This document shows, piece by piece, positions 6,151 to 14,099 of a stretch of DNA of 34,249 nt (the first letter of the stretch is position 1; each line of letters opens with the position of its first letter). The stretch is from a virus. The notes beneath the pieces were generated by a model that was given only the letters and a program-made list of their open reading frames with translations, was not told the DNA's origin and made no database searches. The translations under genes and the position numbers were made by a program. The DNA is taken from IMG/VR virus record IMGVR_UViG_3300035698_003740, positions 1 through 34,249 of that record. One strand, given 5' to 3'.

Positions 6151-7884
6151 ATGGCAGATACTTCATTTTTTGGCAGATTAACTAAACTCTTTCGTTCTCA
6201 AGCAATCGTTACGGTTGATAAGGATGGTAAGAGAAAAGTATATGATACTGATGAAAGACAACAAACAAACTTATCATCTCTAAGAGATAGATACACAAAA
6301 CTTCAAAAAAGTTTTTATGAACAAGCGGGTGGTGCACAGTCAATGGCATACCAACAAGTTCGTAGAGAAGTTTTTAGAGATTATGATGCAATGGATAATG
6401 ACCCTATCCTTGCTTCTGCATTAGATATCTACGCAGATGAATCTACTTTGAAAAATGAATTCGGTGATGTAATGTTAATTCATTCAGATAATGAAAAAGT
6501 TCAAGATATACTTAATAACTTATTTTACGATGTATTGAATGTAGAGTTCAACCTCTGGCCATGGGTTCGTAATATGTGTAAGTATGGTGATTTCTTTTTA
6601 GGTTTAGAAGTTGCAGAAGGTAAGGGCATCGTTAACGTAACCCCACATTCTGTTTACAATACCGAAAGATTAGAAAGAACTGACCCTTCAAATCCAAACT
6701 CGGTAAAATTTAAAATTACTGAGGATCCGAATGGAAAAGAAGCATACGAAAACTTTGAAATTGCACACTTCAGATTATTAGCAGATACCAATTGGTTACC
6801 TTATGGAAAATCAATGATTGAAAATGGTAGAAGATTGTGGAAACAAATATCTTTAATGGAAGATGCAATGTTAATCCACAGAATTATGAGAGCACCTGAA
6901 AAGAGAGTTTTCAAAATTGATATTGGAAATATTGCTCCTACCGAAGTTGATAACTACATGCAAAGAATTATCAATAAGATGAAGAAAGTTCCTTTTGTTG
7001 ATAGAAACACAGGTGATTACAACTTAAAGTATAATATGCAGAACCTAACAGAAGATTTCTTCTTACCGGTTCGTGGTGGTGATAGTGGAACATCTATTGA
7101 AAACCTACCAGGTTTAGATACTCCTTCATTGGATGATATTGATTACTTAAAAAACAAAATGTTTGCAGCTTTAAAAATTCCAAGAGCATATTTGGGATAT
7201 GAAGAAAATGTAAATGGTAAAGCAACTCTTGCGGCAGAAGATGTAAGATTCGCAAGAACGATTGAAAGAATTCAAAGAACAGTAGTTTCTGAGTTATCTA
7301 AAATCGCAATTGTTCATTTATACTCACAAGGTATTACTGATTCAGAAATGACAAACTTTTCATTACAATTGGTAAACCCATCTACAATTTACGAACAAGA
7401 AAAAGTAAATCTTTGGAGTGAGAAAATTAGATTGGCTCAAGATATCCAAGGATTGAATATGTTATCTAAAGATTGGGTATATGAAAATATCTTTAAATTA
7501 TCTGATGGCGAACAAGATGTTCAGAGAGTTAAAATGTTAGATGATTTAAAAGATAGATTCCGTTTCCGTTCTATTGAAGATGAGGGTAACGACCCTGCAA
7601 TGGATAACGAAGAACCGGATGATATTGAAGAATCATTAGAACAACTTAAACAAGAGATTACAAATAAAGGTGGTAGACCAAGAGAAGGTGGAACCTATGG
7701 TAAAGATAAACATCCATATGGTAGAGACCCTTTAGGTGATAAAGAAAGAACTTCTAAAAGAAAGAGAACCTCAGAAGATAAAGCCTTAGAATTTATCAAC
7801 GGAATTGCATCAAAAAAGAAATATTTACACGAAAACGGTAGTATGTTAAGTGAGGATAATATCCTTGAAGATACAGAAAATTAA
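6151..7884 (+). CDS. 20: Portal protein, gp20-like (577 aa)
   Basis: Forms the dodecameric ring at the capsid vertex through which DNA enters and to which the neck binds; it also nucleates prohead assembly. The sequence follows the T4 gp20 family. The N-terminus is MADTSFFGRLTKLFRSQAIV, followed by DNDPILASALDIYADE, a wing/stem region with LWKQISLMEDAMLIHRIMRA and PEKRVFKIDIGNI, and the conserved FFLPVRGGDSG and LKIPRAYLGYEENVNGKATL. The length is slightly above T4 gp20 (about 520). The extra part is a charged C-terminal tail (about residues 500-577) with GGRPREGGTYGKDKHPYG and several basic clusters. The start at 6151 lacks a Shine-Dalgarno sequence. Head-block genes follow, as in T4. Confidence 0.93.
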   Translation: MADTSFFGRLTKLFRSQAIVTVDKDGKRKVYDTDERQQTNLSSLRDRYTKLQKSFYEQAGGAQSMAYQQVRREVFRDYDAMDNDPILASALDIYADESTLKNEFGDVMLIHSDNEKVQDILNNLFYDVLNVEFNLWPWVRNMCKYGDFFLGLEVAEGKGIVNVTPHSVYNTERLERTDPSNPNSVKFKITEDPNGKEAYENFEIAHFRLLADTNWLPYGKSMIENGRRLWKQISLMEDAMLIHRIMRAPEKRVFKIDIGNIAPTEVDNYMQRIINKMKKVPFVDRNTGDYNLKYNMQNLTEDFFLPVRGGDSGTSIENLPGLDTPSLDDIDYLKNKMFAALKIPRAYLGYEENVNGKATLAAEDVRFARTIERIQRTVVSELSKIAIVHLYSQGITDSEMTNFSLQLVNPSTIYEQEKVNLWSEKIRLAQDIQGLNMLSKDWVYENIFKLSDGEQDVQRVKMLDDLKDRFRFRSIEDEGNDPAMDNEEPDDIEESLEQLKQEITNKGGRPREGGTYGKDKHPYGRDPLGDKERTSKRKRTSEDKALEFINGIASKKKYLHENGSMLSEDNILEDTEN

Positions 7885-7901
7885 CTTATCTTATATAAAT
7901 T

Positions 7902-7911
7902 TATATTTATA
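7902..7911 (+). promoter_or_regulatory. Phage promoter motif TATATTTATAGTA
   Basis: Exact motif followed by GTA in the 67-base gap after the portal gene, 40 bases before ATG 7952. It is the only such motif in an intergenic gap between the portal gene and bS21, so it probably drives the whole chain of about 12 tightly packed genes, including the protease. Confidence 0.65.
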
Positions 7912-7951
7912 GTAGGATAATTTTACCATATCATAATTGGAATTAAACAAA

Positions 7952-8818
7952 ATGAAAAAAATTAGACATTCAAAATTTAAAAATACGGGTTTTCTTTTTG
8001 AACTATTAACTCGTCAAATTACACTTGAGGTGTTGAATGGTAGTGAAGAAAAATCAAAGAATATCGTAAAAGAATTCTTTGGTGGAAAAACCGAATTATC
8101 TAAAGAACTTCGTTTATTCACTATGCTGATTAACGAAAAGTATAATACAGAATCTAAATCTGAAAAATTCCTTGATGCTATTTTAGAAGCACATACTCGT
8201 TTAGATTATACTAAACTTAAAAGAGAAAAATACAATTTAGTTAAATCCATTAAGGAAACTTTGGATATTAATACATTTTTATCATCCCCAGTCACTAACT
8301 ATAAAGTACTTGCATCTATTCATAAATTATTTGAAGCAAAGGCAATTAACGTTTTAGATGTTAAAGATGTCTTTGATTCTAAATTAACTTTAGTAGAACA
8401 TATTTCAACTTCAACTCCATCTATTAAGGTAATAGAAGATAAATTGATTGAAGATTATAAAAAACAAGAAAAAGATTTAAGATTACTTACTTTTAAAATC
8501 TTAACTGAATCTTTTAACAAAAAATATACTAACCTTAATGATGACCAAAAGGGATTGTTGAGAGAATATATTAATAATGTTACCAACACTTCTAAATTTG
8601 GTGAATATTATGAGGCAAACTTAATAAAAACTATCACAGAACTTCATACTATCTACAAAGGTATGAGTGATAAAATTACCAAAATTAAATTAAGAGAAAC
8701 TATCAACGTTCTTAAAAAACAAAAAATTGGTAAAAAAATTACAGATGAACAAGTTTCAGCATTGATGCTATCTTATGAATTAATTAAGGAAATCAAAAAT
8801 GTCAATAAAGCAAAATAA
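7952..8818 (+). CDS. Helical protein after portal, unknown function (288 aa)
   Basis: Not assigned to a family. The protein is almost entirely predicted helix, Lys/Glu-rich, with no Cys. It starts MKKIRHSKFKNTGFLFELLT, and this opening (SKFKNTGFLFELL.RQ) is one I recall from hypothetical proteins next to portal genes in marine T4-like phages. It could be a prohead core component by position. The reading frame extends upstream to a TTG at 7937, but ATG 7952 is the natural start: it leaves a basic N-terminus and needs no rare codon. Its last 20 bases overlap the next gene in another frame, indicating translational coupling. Confidence 0.7.
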   Translation: MKKIRHSKFKNTGFLFELLTRQITLEVLNGSEEKSKNIVKEFFGGKTELSKELRLFTMLINEKYNTESKSEKFLDAILEAHTRLDYTKLKREKYNLVKSIKETLDINTFLSSPVTNYKVLASIHKLFEAKAINVLDVKDVFDSKLTLVEHISTSTPSIKVIEDKLIEDYKKQEKDLRLLTFKILTESFNKKYTNLNDDQKGLLREYINNVTNTSKFGEYYEANLIKTITELHTIYKGMSDKITKIKLRETINVLKKQKIGKKITDEQVSALMLSYELIKEIKNVNKAK

Positions 8819-10157
8819 TAAATCATACTTAGATGAAATCATAGATGAAGTCCAAAGTGAGATGGATGAAGCTACAACAACAGGTAATGTTGCAGGGTAT
8901 CAAACTCCAAACGCTTTTTCTGATAATGGTTCCAAAGATAAGAAACGTAAAAAGAAATTAGCTACCCAAGCTGGATATACTCTTGCTGAGGGTTTTGGTG
9001 CTGATTTAGATATTATCAAAACAGGTTCAAAGGATATTGCAGATTTCGTAAGAAAGGTATTATCTAATAAAGATTACAAAGAGGTACGAAGTGATAAAGA
9101 ATTTCACAAGTACCTTAAATCGTTTTATAACGAATCTACTATAAATGAAAGACAGTTAAAAGGATTAGATGGAATTGATTCTAAAACTCCTTTATCAAAA
9201 ATTTCAGATGCACAAAAGTTAAAAATCATACAAGGAACTGGAAATAACATTTCATTTAAAGTTCCAAAGGGATTCAACAGAAACTTTTGGCAAGTATTCT
9301 CCAAAGGAAAAATTAAAAAGAAAAAATCTCTATCAGGAGATATAGTTTATTTTTTACCTGGTAGATTTATAAATTCACCTAATTTTAAATCTGAAAAAGA
9401 TTTGATAAATGGGGTTGACTGGGTGGGTGTTCAACAAACTAGAGAATTCAATGAATCAGTAGTTACTGAAGGTAAATATAAAGTTGGTGATACCATTACT
9501 GTAACAAGAAAGGACGGAAAACTATATAAAGGTAAAGTTGAAAAACTAAACCCACTTAAACTTAGAACCGGACCAAGTGATGTGATAGTAATACCAAACA
9601 ATTATGTTAAATCCGTTTCTATTAATGAATCTGTTAATGAAGGAATTCAATTAACTGATATTGTAGCACTGGCCAACGCTCAAGATAAAGGAAATTTAGA
9701 TACTTCCAAATTAAAAAAACCCTTTAATGTATTAACAAAAACAGGAATTATAAAAGTAACTCCATTTTCTAAGACTACTATGGAAAAAGGACATTTTGTA
9801 ACACATACTTATTTTAAGGTAGCTGGTAAAGAATTTATAAGATTAAGCGGCGTTGTTAAATTATTGAACATCACCGAAAATATAAACGAATCTAAAAAAC
9901 CACAACAACCAGTTAATCGTTGGTTAGAATTAAAAAACGATGAAACCATGCATGCCCACAAAAAAATGGCAATGGGTTTAAAAGAATTAAAATATCAATT
10001 AGGAGAAACTCAAAAGTTTTTTAATTGGTATAATAAGATAAAATCAATGAACGAGTTAGATTCTTCGGATTATTGGAAAAGAACCAATTCTCATATTTAT
10101 AAGATAAAGGAAAGACTTGTTAAAATAGCACGAACCATTCAGGAGATAGAAAAATAA
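8799..10157 (+). CDS. Modular head-block polyprotein with VNE/INE linkers (452 aa)
   Basis: At least five modules can be drawn. Residues 1-24 are a leader ending EMDE/ATTTGNVAG; the step E24-A25-T resembles the capsid protein's processing site LLDE/ATATG. Further candidate steps are TLAE64/G, VTE224/G, SINESVNE281/G and NINE364/S. The module at 225-281 (YKVGDTITVTRKDGKLYKGK) looks like an SH3/KOW-type beta barrel. The piece at about 159-210 has aromatic and basic motifs (FWQVFSKGKIKKKK), and 365-452 is helical. Function is unknown. Its position between portal and gp21-type protease matches the T4 internal core proteins, so I infer a prohead-internal protein cut into fragments. ATG 8799 is preceded by AAGGAAA and lies inside the previous gene. 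Confidence 0.7.
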   Translation: MSIKQNNKSYLDEIIDEVQSEMDEATTTGNVAGYQTPNAFSDNGSKDKKRKKKLATQAGYTLAEGFGADLDIIKTGSKDIADFVRKVLSNKDYKEVRSDKEFHKYLKSFYNESTINERQLKGLDGIDSKTPLSKISDAQKLKIIQGTGNNISFKVPKGFNRNFWQVFSKGKIKKKKSLSGDIVYFLPGRFINSPNFKSEKDLINGVDWVGVQQTREFNESVVTEGKYKVGDTITVTRKDGKLYKGKVEKLNPLKLRTGPSDVIVIPNNYVKSVSINESVNEGIQLTDIVALANAQDKGNLDTSKLKKPFNVLTKTGIIKVTPFSKTTMEKGHFVTHTYFKVAGKEFIRLSGVVKLLNITENINESKKPQQPVNRWLELKNDETMHAHKKMAMGLKELKYQLGETQKFFNWYNKIKSMNELDSSDYWKRTNSHIYKIKERLVKIARTIQEIEK

Positions 10158-10600
10158 TGAAAATATCAAGAAATAGAGTAAAGGAAATCGTTAAAGAAAC
10201 AATGGTTGAAGAAAATGCATACCAAGAATTCTTTAAAAAAGCATTAGAAAAGACTGGAAAATCAATTCCACAAATGTCTGATGAAGAAAAGAAAACATTT
10301 TTCAATAAAATAGATTCTGCCTGGAAAGGTAAAGGAGAGAAGAAAGAATCTATTGGTGAGGGAGAACTTCCACCTGCACTTAAAAAAGCAATTGAAGATA
10401 AAGAAGATAAGAACGAATCGGTAGTAAACGAAGCAGAGATAAAATGGAATGCAGTTGATAACGCAATCGTTAGATATATAAAATACAATGTAAAAGTTTT
10501 AGAAAAACCGATTAAAGCAAGAGATGAAGCTGAAACTAAAAAAATGTTAAAAGGGTTTATCGATGGGTTAGTAAATGCTCAAAGAAATTTAAAGCTTTAA
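10157..10600 (+). CDS. Modular head-block protein, two to three modules (147 aa)
   Basis: Starts with a leader-like helix, MKISRNRVKEIVKETMVEEN. A conserved phage module of unknown function follows (AYQEFFKKALEKTGKSIPQ, with FFNKIDSAWKGKG), then the step SIGE/GELPPALKKAIE, and NESVVNE92/A93 before a helical C-terminal module with two basic helices. The same VNE linker joins modules in the neighbouring genes. AGGAG at 10141-10145 precedes the ATG by 11 bases, and the ATG overlaps the previous stop (TAATG). The protein is probably processed and packaged with the core; this is inferred from position and linkers. Confidence 0.68.
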   Translation: MKISRNRVKEIVKETMVEENAYQEFFKKALEKTGKSIPQMSDEEKKTFFNKIDSAWKGKGEKKESIGEGELPPALKKAIEDKEDKNESVVNEAEIKWNAVDNAIVRYIKYNVKVLEKPIKARDEAETKKMLKGFIDGLVNAQRNLKL

Positions 10601-10630
10601 TCGGTAAATGAATCCAATACAATTGGAAAG

Positions 10631-11038
10631 ATGGCAAAACGATATAAAAACAAAGATAAATTTATATCTGCGTTTTTTGCACATATGAAACAACATTATG
10701 GAGATTCTTTTAAAGATTTTGAAAAAGATAAAAAGTATAGAGATAATGTTGGTGATATGTGGAATGATGCACATGGTATTAAACTAAAAGAATCTAACGT
10801 AAACGAAAGAATTGGTTCAGATAAAGGTGAAGTTGGTAATGCAAACTTTATGAATAGAAGAGATGCATTTAAAACATCACAAGGAATCAACAAAGGAGAT
10901 AATGTTATAGTAAATTATCCTACTTTAAAAGCACCAATCAAAGGTAAAGTAACACAAATACTAAAATCCAATAATGGTAATGTATATGTTATTGGTAAAG
11001 ATGGTGTTTGGGATGAAAAATACGTAACAAAACAATAA
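10631..11038 (+). CDS. Modular head-block protein with VNE linker (135 aa)
   Basis: Two modules are joined by KESNVNE59/R60. The first (MAKRYKNKDKFISAFFAHMK, then YRDNVGDMWNDAHGIK) is helical and basic. Its YRDNVGDMWNDAH run is mirrored loosely by HEIGDVWEDAHHKY in the protein at 1404-2060. The second half (NKGDNVIVNYPTLK, then IKGKVTQILKSNNGNVYVIG) reads as a small SH3/KOW-like beta barrel, like a module in the 452-residue protein upstream. Function is unknown. The weak GGAAAG directly before ATG 10631 is the only initiation signal. One base separates its stop from the following small gene. Confidence 0.66.
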   Translation: MAKRYKNKDKFISAFFAHMKQHYGDSFKDFEKDKKYRDNVGDMWNDAHGIKLKESNVNERIGSDKGEVGNANFMNRRDAFKTSQGINKGDNVIVNYPTLKAPIKGKVTQILKSNNGNVYVIGKDGVWDEKYVTKQ

Positions 11039-11039
11039 A

Positions 11040-11216
11040 ATGACTAAACAAAGATTGTTAGAAATTATAGATGAAGAAATACAACACGTTAAGTGGGGTA
11101 TCATCAACGAAGAAATTACAGAATCTGATGAAAAGAAGATTCGTGAAATGATTCGTACAGAAGTTTCTGCAATTTTCTTTGATTTATTTAAGAAACGAAA
11201 AACTTGGGGTGCATAA
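11040..11216 (+). CDS. Small acidic/basic helical head protein (58 aa)
   Basis: A 58-codon gene that fills the gap between the previous stop and the protease start. The ATG is at 11040, one base after the TAA at 11036-11038, and its own TAA (11214-11216) overlaps the next ATG as TAATG. It begins MTKQRLLEIIDEEIQHVKWG, a leader-like amphipathic helix, then has IINEEITESDEKKIREMIR and ends with a Phe-rich basic tail (FFDLFKKRKTWGA). Short proteins of this shape occur near gp21 in other marine T4-like phages, from memory. It is a candidate gp67/gp68-type core protein by size and place. No homology is claimed. Confidence 0.68.
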   Translation: MTKQRLLEIIDEEIQHVKWGIINEEITESDEKKIREMIRTEVSAIFFDLFKKRKTWGA

Positions 11217-11809
11217 TGAATAACTTATTAATAGAAACCAGATTATTTGAAGGTAAGGTACAAGAAGATGAGGGTGGAAGATCCATCGTTAAAGGTATCT
11301 TACAAAGAGCTGGTGCAGAAAATCAAAATGGAAGAGTCTATCCAAGAGAAATTTTGGAAAGAGAAGCTAAGAAATACGAAGTTCTTATTAAAGAACGTAG
11401 AGCACTTGGTGAATTAGACCATCCAGATTCATCTGTAATCAATTTAAAGAACGTATCCCACAACGTAAGAGAGATTCATTGGGATGGTGATGATTTAGTA
11501 GGAACAGTAGAGATACTTCCTACACCGAGTGGAAACATCCTTAAAGAACTACTCAGAGCAGGTATCCTATTAGGTATTTCTTCTCGTGGTATGGGTTCAG
11601 TAACCAATATCGGAGAAGGTAAAGTAAAAGTAGGTGAAGATTTTGAATTGATTGGTTGGGATTTTGTATCTAACCCTTCAACTCATGGAGCATTTATGAC
11701 TCCAATGAACGAATCTGTGAATAGACAACTACAAGAACAAGCTGCGGTTTGTAATGAGTGGTGTAAAACACAAGATTTGATGAGAGAAATAATAACAGAA
11801 TTAATATAA
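11216..11809 (+). CDS. 21: Prohead core protease, gp21-like (197 aa)
   Basis: Serine protease that matures the prohead by cutting capsid, scaffold and internal proteins after (L/I/V)xE. Family marks: GRVYPREILERE, ALGELDHP with catalytic His69, and GISSRGMG with the Ser nucleophile at 122/123. GWDFVSNPSTHGAFM closes the domain. The length fits T4 gp21 (212). The reading frame opens at a TTG at 11204, but ATG 11216, overlapping the previous TAA, is the natural start and gives MNNLLIETRLFEGKVQE, itself a leader-like sequence with IxE and LFE steps. The C-terminus (MTPMNESVNRQLQEQ) has NESVN and LQE/Q, possible self-processing points. It sits inside the array of its likely substrates, upstream of scaffold and capsid genes. 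Confidence 0.93.
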   Translation: MNNLLIETRLFEGKVQEDEGGRSIVKGILQRAGAENQNGRVYPREILEREAKKYEVLIKERRALGELDHPDSSVINLKNVSHNVREIHWDGDDLVGTVEILPTPSGNILKELLRAGILLGISSRGMGSVTNIGEGKVKVGEDFELIGWDFVSNPSTHGAFMTPMNESVNRQLQEQAAVCNEWCKTQDLMREIITELI

Positions 11810-11821
11810 AAAATAAAACCT

Positions 11822-12088
11822 ATGGAATTTAATAAATTTGGACATCCTGGTAATTTAAAATCATCTACATTAGTAAATGGGGGTGATACCTTACATTGTA
11901 CTGGTTCTATGTATGGTGTTGGTGCCGTAATCAAAGTTGGTAATTATAATGGTGATATAACACTATCTGATGGTGGTGTTGTGAAGGGAAGTCATTTAAC
12001 GGAAGGTGTAATTTACCCATTTTCGGTAAATACTGTATCAGGTGGTGAATTTGGTTCCATATATGTTTTTAAAACACAAACAGTATAA
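11822..12088 (+). CDS. Small beta-rich protein, unknown (88 aa)
   Basis: No family recognised. The sequence is Gly-, Val- and Thr-rich with alternating hydrophobic residues (CTGSMYGVGAVIKVGNYNG, ITLSDGGVVKG, VNTVSGGEFGSIYVF), which predicts a compact beta structure. It lacks the VNE linker and leader of its neighbours, so it may be a decoration or accessory virion protein rather than a protease substrate. The start has no Shine-Dalgarno sequence. The next gene begins one base after its stop. Confidence 0.6.
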   Translation: MEFNKFGHPGNLKSSTLVNGGDTLHCTGSMYGVGAVIKVGNYNGDITLSDGGVVKGSHLTEGVIYPFSVNTVSGGEFGSIYVFKTQTV

Positions 12089-12089
12089 T

Positions 12090-12293
12090 ATGGCATTTAG
12101 TATACAAGATTATCTTAAAGATAATAAAATAGAATTGGGTAAACATACGAAAGAAGTTGGTGATACTCCCTATAAAGGAGGACATAATGATATTCGTAAA
12201 ACCAATTATGAGGTAAAGATTACCGAAGATGGTAAATTAGACCTTTATACTCATAAAACAGTTACAGTAGAAGGTAAATCTAACAAAAAATAA
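12090..12293 (+). CDS. Small hydrophilic protein, unknown (67 aa)
   Basis: Starts MAFSIQDYLKDNKIELGKHT and continues with charged short strands (TNYEVKITEDGKLDLYTHKT) to a basic end, KSNKK. No family recognised. The frame is open upstream to 12042 inside the previous gene, but ATG 12090, one base after that gene's stop, gives a normal N-terminus and no long overlap. It lies four bases before the next gene. The MAFSIQDYLK opening resembles the leader-like starts of other proteins in this block. Confidence 0.58.
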   Translation: MAFSIQDYLKDNKIELGKHTKEVGDTPYKGGHNDIRKTNYEVKITEDGKLDLYTHKTVTVEGKSNKK

Positions 12294-12297
12294 TACG

Positions 12298-13326
12298 ATG
12301 ATAAAATTAGGCGGATTAGTAACCTTGAAACCCATCAATGAAGATGATAGTGATAAATACACTCACATTGGATATGGTAAGTATAAGGAAAAAGGTAAAG
12401 AAAAAGATTCAGATGCACCAACTTTCAAAAAAGATGGTGATAAGTTTGTTCCCACTAAAGGGGATATGGCAGCGAAGGGAGGTGATTCCTCTGCCGGTGA
12501 AACTAAACCTAAAGTAAATATCTTTAACAAAGATAAAGAAAAACCTAAAAAAGCAGATAAGAGTAATCAGTCAGATGCTTCTAAAATGGGAGTTGATAAA
12601 GTAGTATATAATACAAGAACTAAAACAGTTGGTATTGTACGAATGGCAGATGAACGAGGTGAAACTAAAACTGATGCAGATGGTAATGTAAATACATCTG
12701 AATTAGAACCATACAACCCAACCAAATATCCACATCAAAAAGATGCTAAAGTTGCACCATCAACTCAAAAGGAAGTTGATAGTAGAGGTTTATGGAATCC
12801 ATTTTCAAAGGATGGAGATACAACTAAAAAATCAGAACCGGCTAAAGATTCTACTCAAAGTAGAGCTGGTAATCCGGAAACTAATAAAGTAGTTAATGCT
12901 AAAGCAAAAAAATTAGGTATTTCTTTAGATAAGATGGATAAGGATGAGTACCAAATTGCAATGGGACAAGCTGCTTACCAAGCACTTACTGATGCCAACT
13001 TCCATAGTGAAGCTAGAGCATTAATTGCAGTGTTAGAAGATAAACCTGAATTGGCAGAGAAACCAGAATACCCATCAATGGATGACCCTCAATATTCTGA
13101 GAAAATGAAAGTAATTAGAGATAAATATAAATCAGTTTATTCGGAAGATGAAGATGATTCAACTACATTAGGAACTGCTGCATCACAAGAAGCTGGTTGG
13201 GATGGTGTAGAGGCTCTTGATGGTATTGCATATGCTTTAAAAATGGCTGGATTAAAAGATTTTGCTGCAAAGATACAATCGGTAATCAAAGAAAACAAAT
13301 CTACAAAATTAAAAGATTTAGTATAA
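12298..13326 (+). CDS. Acidic/basic low-complexity head-block protein (342 aa)
   Basis: Three parts. The N-terminal module (PINE15/DDSDKYTHIGYGKYKE, then KDSDAPTFKKDGDKF) is a conserved piece of marine T4-like phage proteins, unknown in function. Residues about 55-195 are a Lys/Asp/Ser-rich, probably disordered stretch. The C-terminal 140 residues are helical, with MGQAAYQALTDANFHSEARA, an acidic SEDEDDSTT patch and WDGVEALDGIAYALKMAGLK, the last two looking like paired helices. The protein lies between gp21-like and gp22-like genes and is very hydrophilic, with no Cys, which fits an internal core protein. No Shine-Dalgarno sequence. Confidence 0.66.
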   Translation: MIKLGGLVTLKPINEDDSDKYTHIGYGKYKEKGKEKDSDAPTFKKDGDKFVPTKGDMAAKGGDSSAGETKPKVNIFNKDKEKPKKADKSNQSDASKMGVDKVVYNTRTKTVGIVRMADERGETKTDADGNVNTSELEPYNPTKYPHQKDAKVAPSTQKEVDSRGLWNPFSKDGDTTKKSEPAKDSTQSRAGNPETNKVVNAKAKKLGISLDKMDKDEYQIAMGQAAYQALTDANFHSEARALIAVLEDKPELAEKPEYPSMDDPQYSEKMKVIRDKYKSVYSEDEDDSTTLGTAASQEAGWDGVEALDGIAYALKMAGLKDFAAKIQSVIKENKSTKLKDLV

Positions 13327-13338
13327 TAGGAGAATACA

Positions 13339-14085
13339 ATGAAACTAACTCAACTACTTAAAGAGAACGAACAAAGACCTCTTTCTAACGAAGTTAAAAA
13401 ACACTTTTTAGAAATTGTTTCTACATACAACAAGTATCAAGAAATGATGGATAGAAAATCAGATTTAACTCAAGTTGCTGAAACTCTTGGTGGTATAACT
13501 GAGGCAGCAAGAACTCTTGCAATACACGAAGGTGATGATTGGTTTGATAAACATACCATCAAAAGAAACATGAGTGAGTTAGATAAGTTGGGTAAAGAAT
13601 TTGATAAAGTTGCCGGTGAAGCTAACTCATTAGACCAAAGAATGGCAGGTTTATACGAAGATATGGGACATATCCTTTCTCGTTATTACAAAATGGGAGA
13701 AATCACAGAGGACCAAATGAAATCACGATTGGGTATTAAAGAATCCAAAGGTGGTTGTGGTTGTGGATGTGGTGGTGTAACTGAAGGTGGTTGTGGAGAT
13801 TCGGTTGCTGAACAAGCAGTATTGGTTTCTAAAAGAACCGAAAGTGGTAACATTGTAACTCGTATCAAAGAAGAAAACGAATTAAACGAAGAAGAACGTG
13901 CACTATATGAATTTGGACAAAAAATAGAAACTCTTATGGAGAAAAATTGTCCAACTGATGCTGGTAAATGGTCTGCATCTAAAGCAGCAGCTAAATCTAA
14001 ATTTGATGTTTACCCATCGGCATACGCTAATGGTTGGGCAGCTAAGAACTACAAGGGTAAAGGTGGAACTTGGAAAAAATGTTAA
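13339..14085 (+). CDS. Modular head-block protein with Gly-Cys cluster (248 aa)
   Basis: The leader-like start MKLTQLLKENEQRPLSNE precedes a helical domain (about 20-135, WFDKHTIKRNMSELDKLG). Then comes an unusual GGCGCGCGGVTEGGCGD (138-154) with four Cys, holding VTE149/G. The C-terminal module NCPTDAGKWSASKAAAKSKF and VYPSAYANGWAAKNYKGKGG (204-248) is a widespread phage module seen fused to many head proteins; its function is unknown. Several ITE/A- and VTE/G-type steps make it a likely protease substrate. A strong AGGAG at 13328-13332 lies six bases before the ATG. The Cys cluster could bind metal. Confidence 0.7.
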   Translation: MKLTQLLKENEQRPLSNEVKKHFLEIVSTYNKYQEMMDRKSDLTQVAETLGGITEAARTLAIHEGDDWFDKHTIKRNMSELDKLGKEFDKVAGEANSLDQRMAGLYEDMGHILSRYYKMGEITEDQMKSRLGIKESKGGCGCGCGGVTEGGCGDSVAEQAVLVSKRTESGNIVTRIKEENELNEEERALYEFGQKIETLMEKNCPTDAGKWSASKAAAKSKFDVYPSAYANGWAAKNYKGKGGTWKKC

Positions 14086-14099
14086 AAAAGGAATAGAGT

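Noticed and set aside
10092-10101. CATATTTATA 55 bases before the gene at 10157
   Set aside because: It is inside codons for HIYK of the upstream gene and one base off; similar near matches occur in other coding parts (about 22728 and 32929).
12042-12089. Upstream start at 12042 for the small gene at 12090
   Set aside because: It would overlap the previous gene by 47 bases; ATG 12090 directly follows that gene's stop and gives a normal N-terminus.
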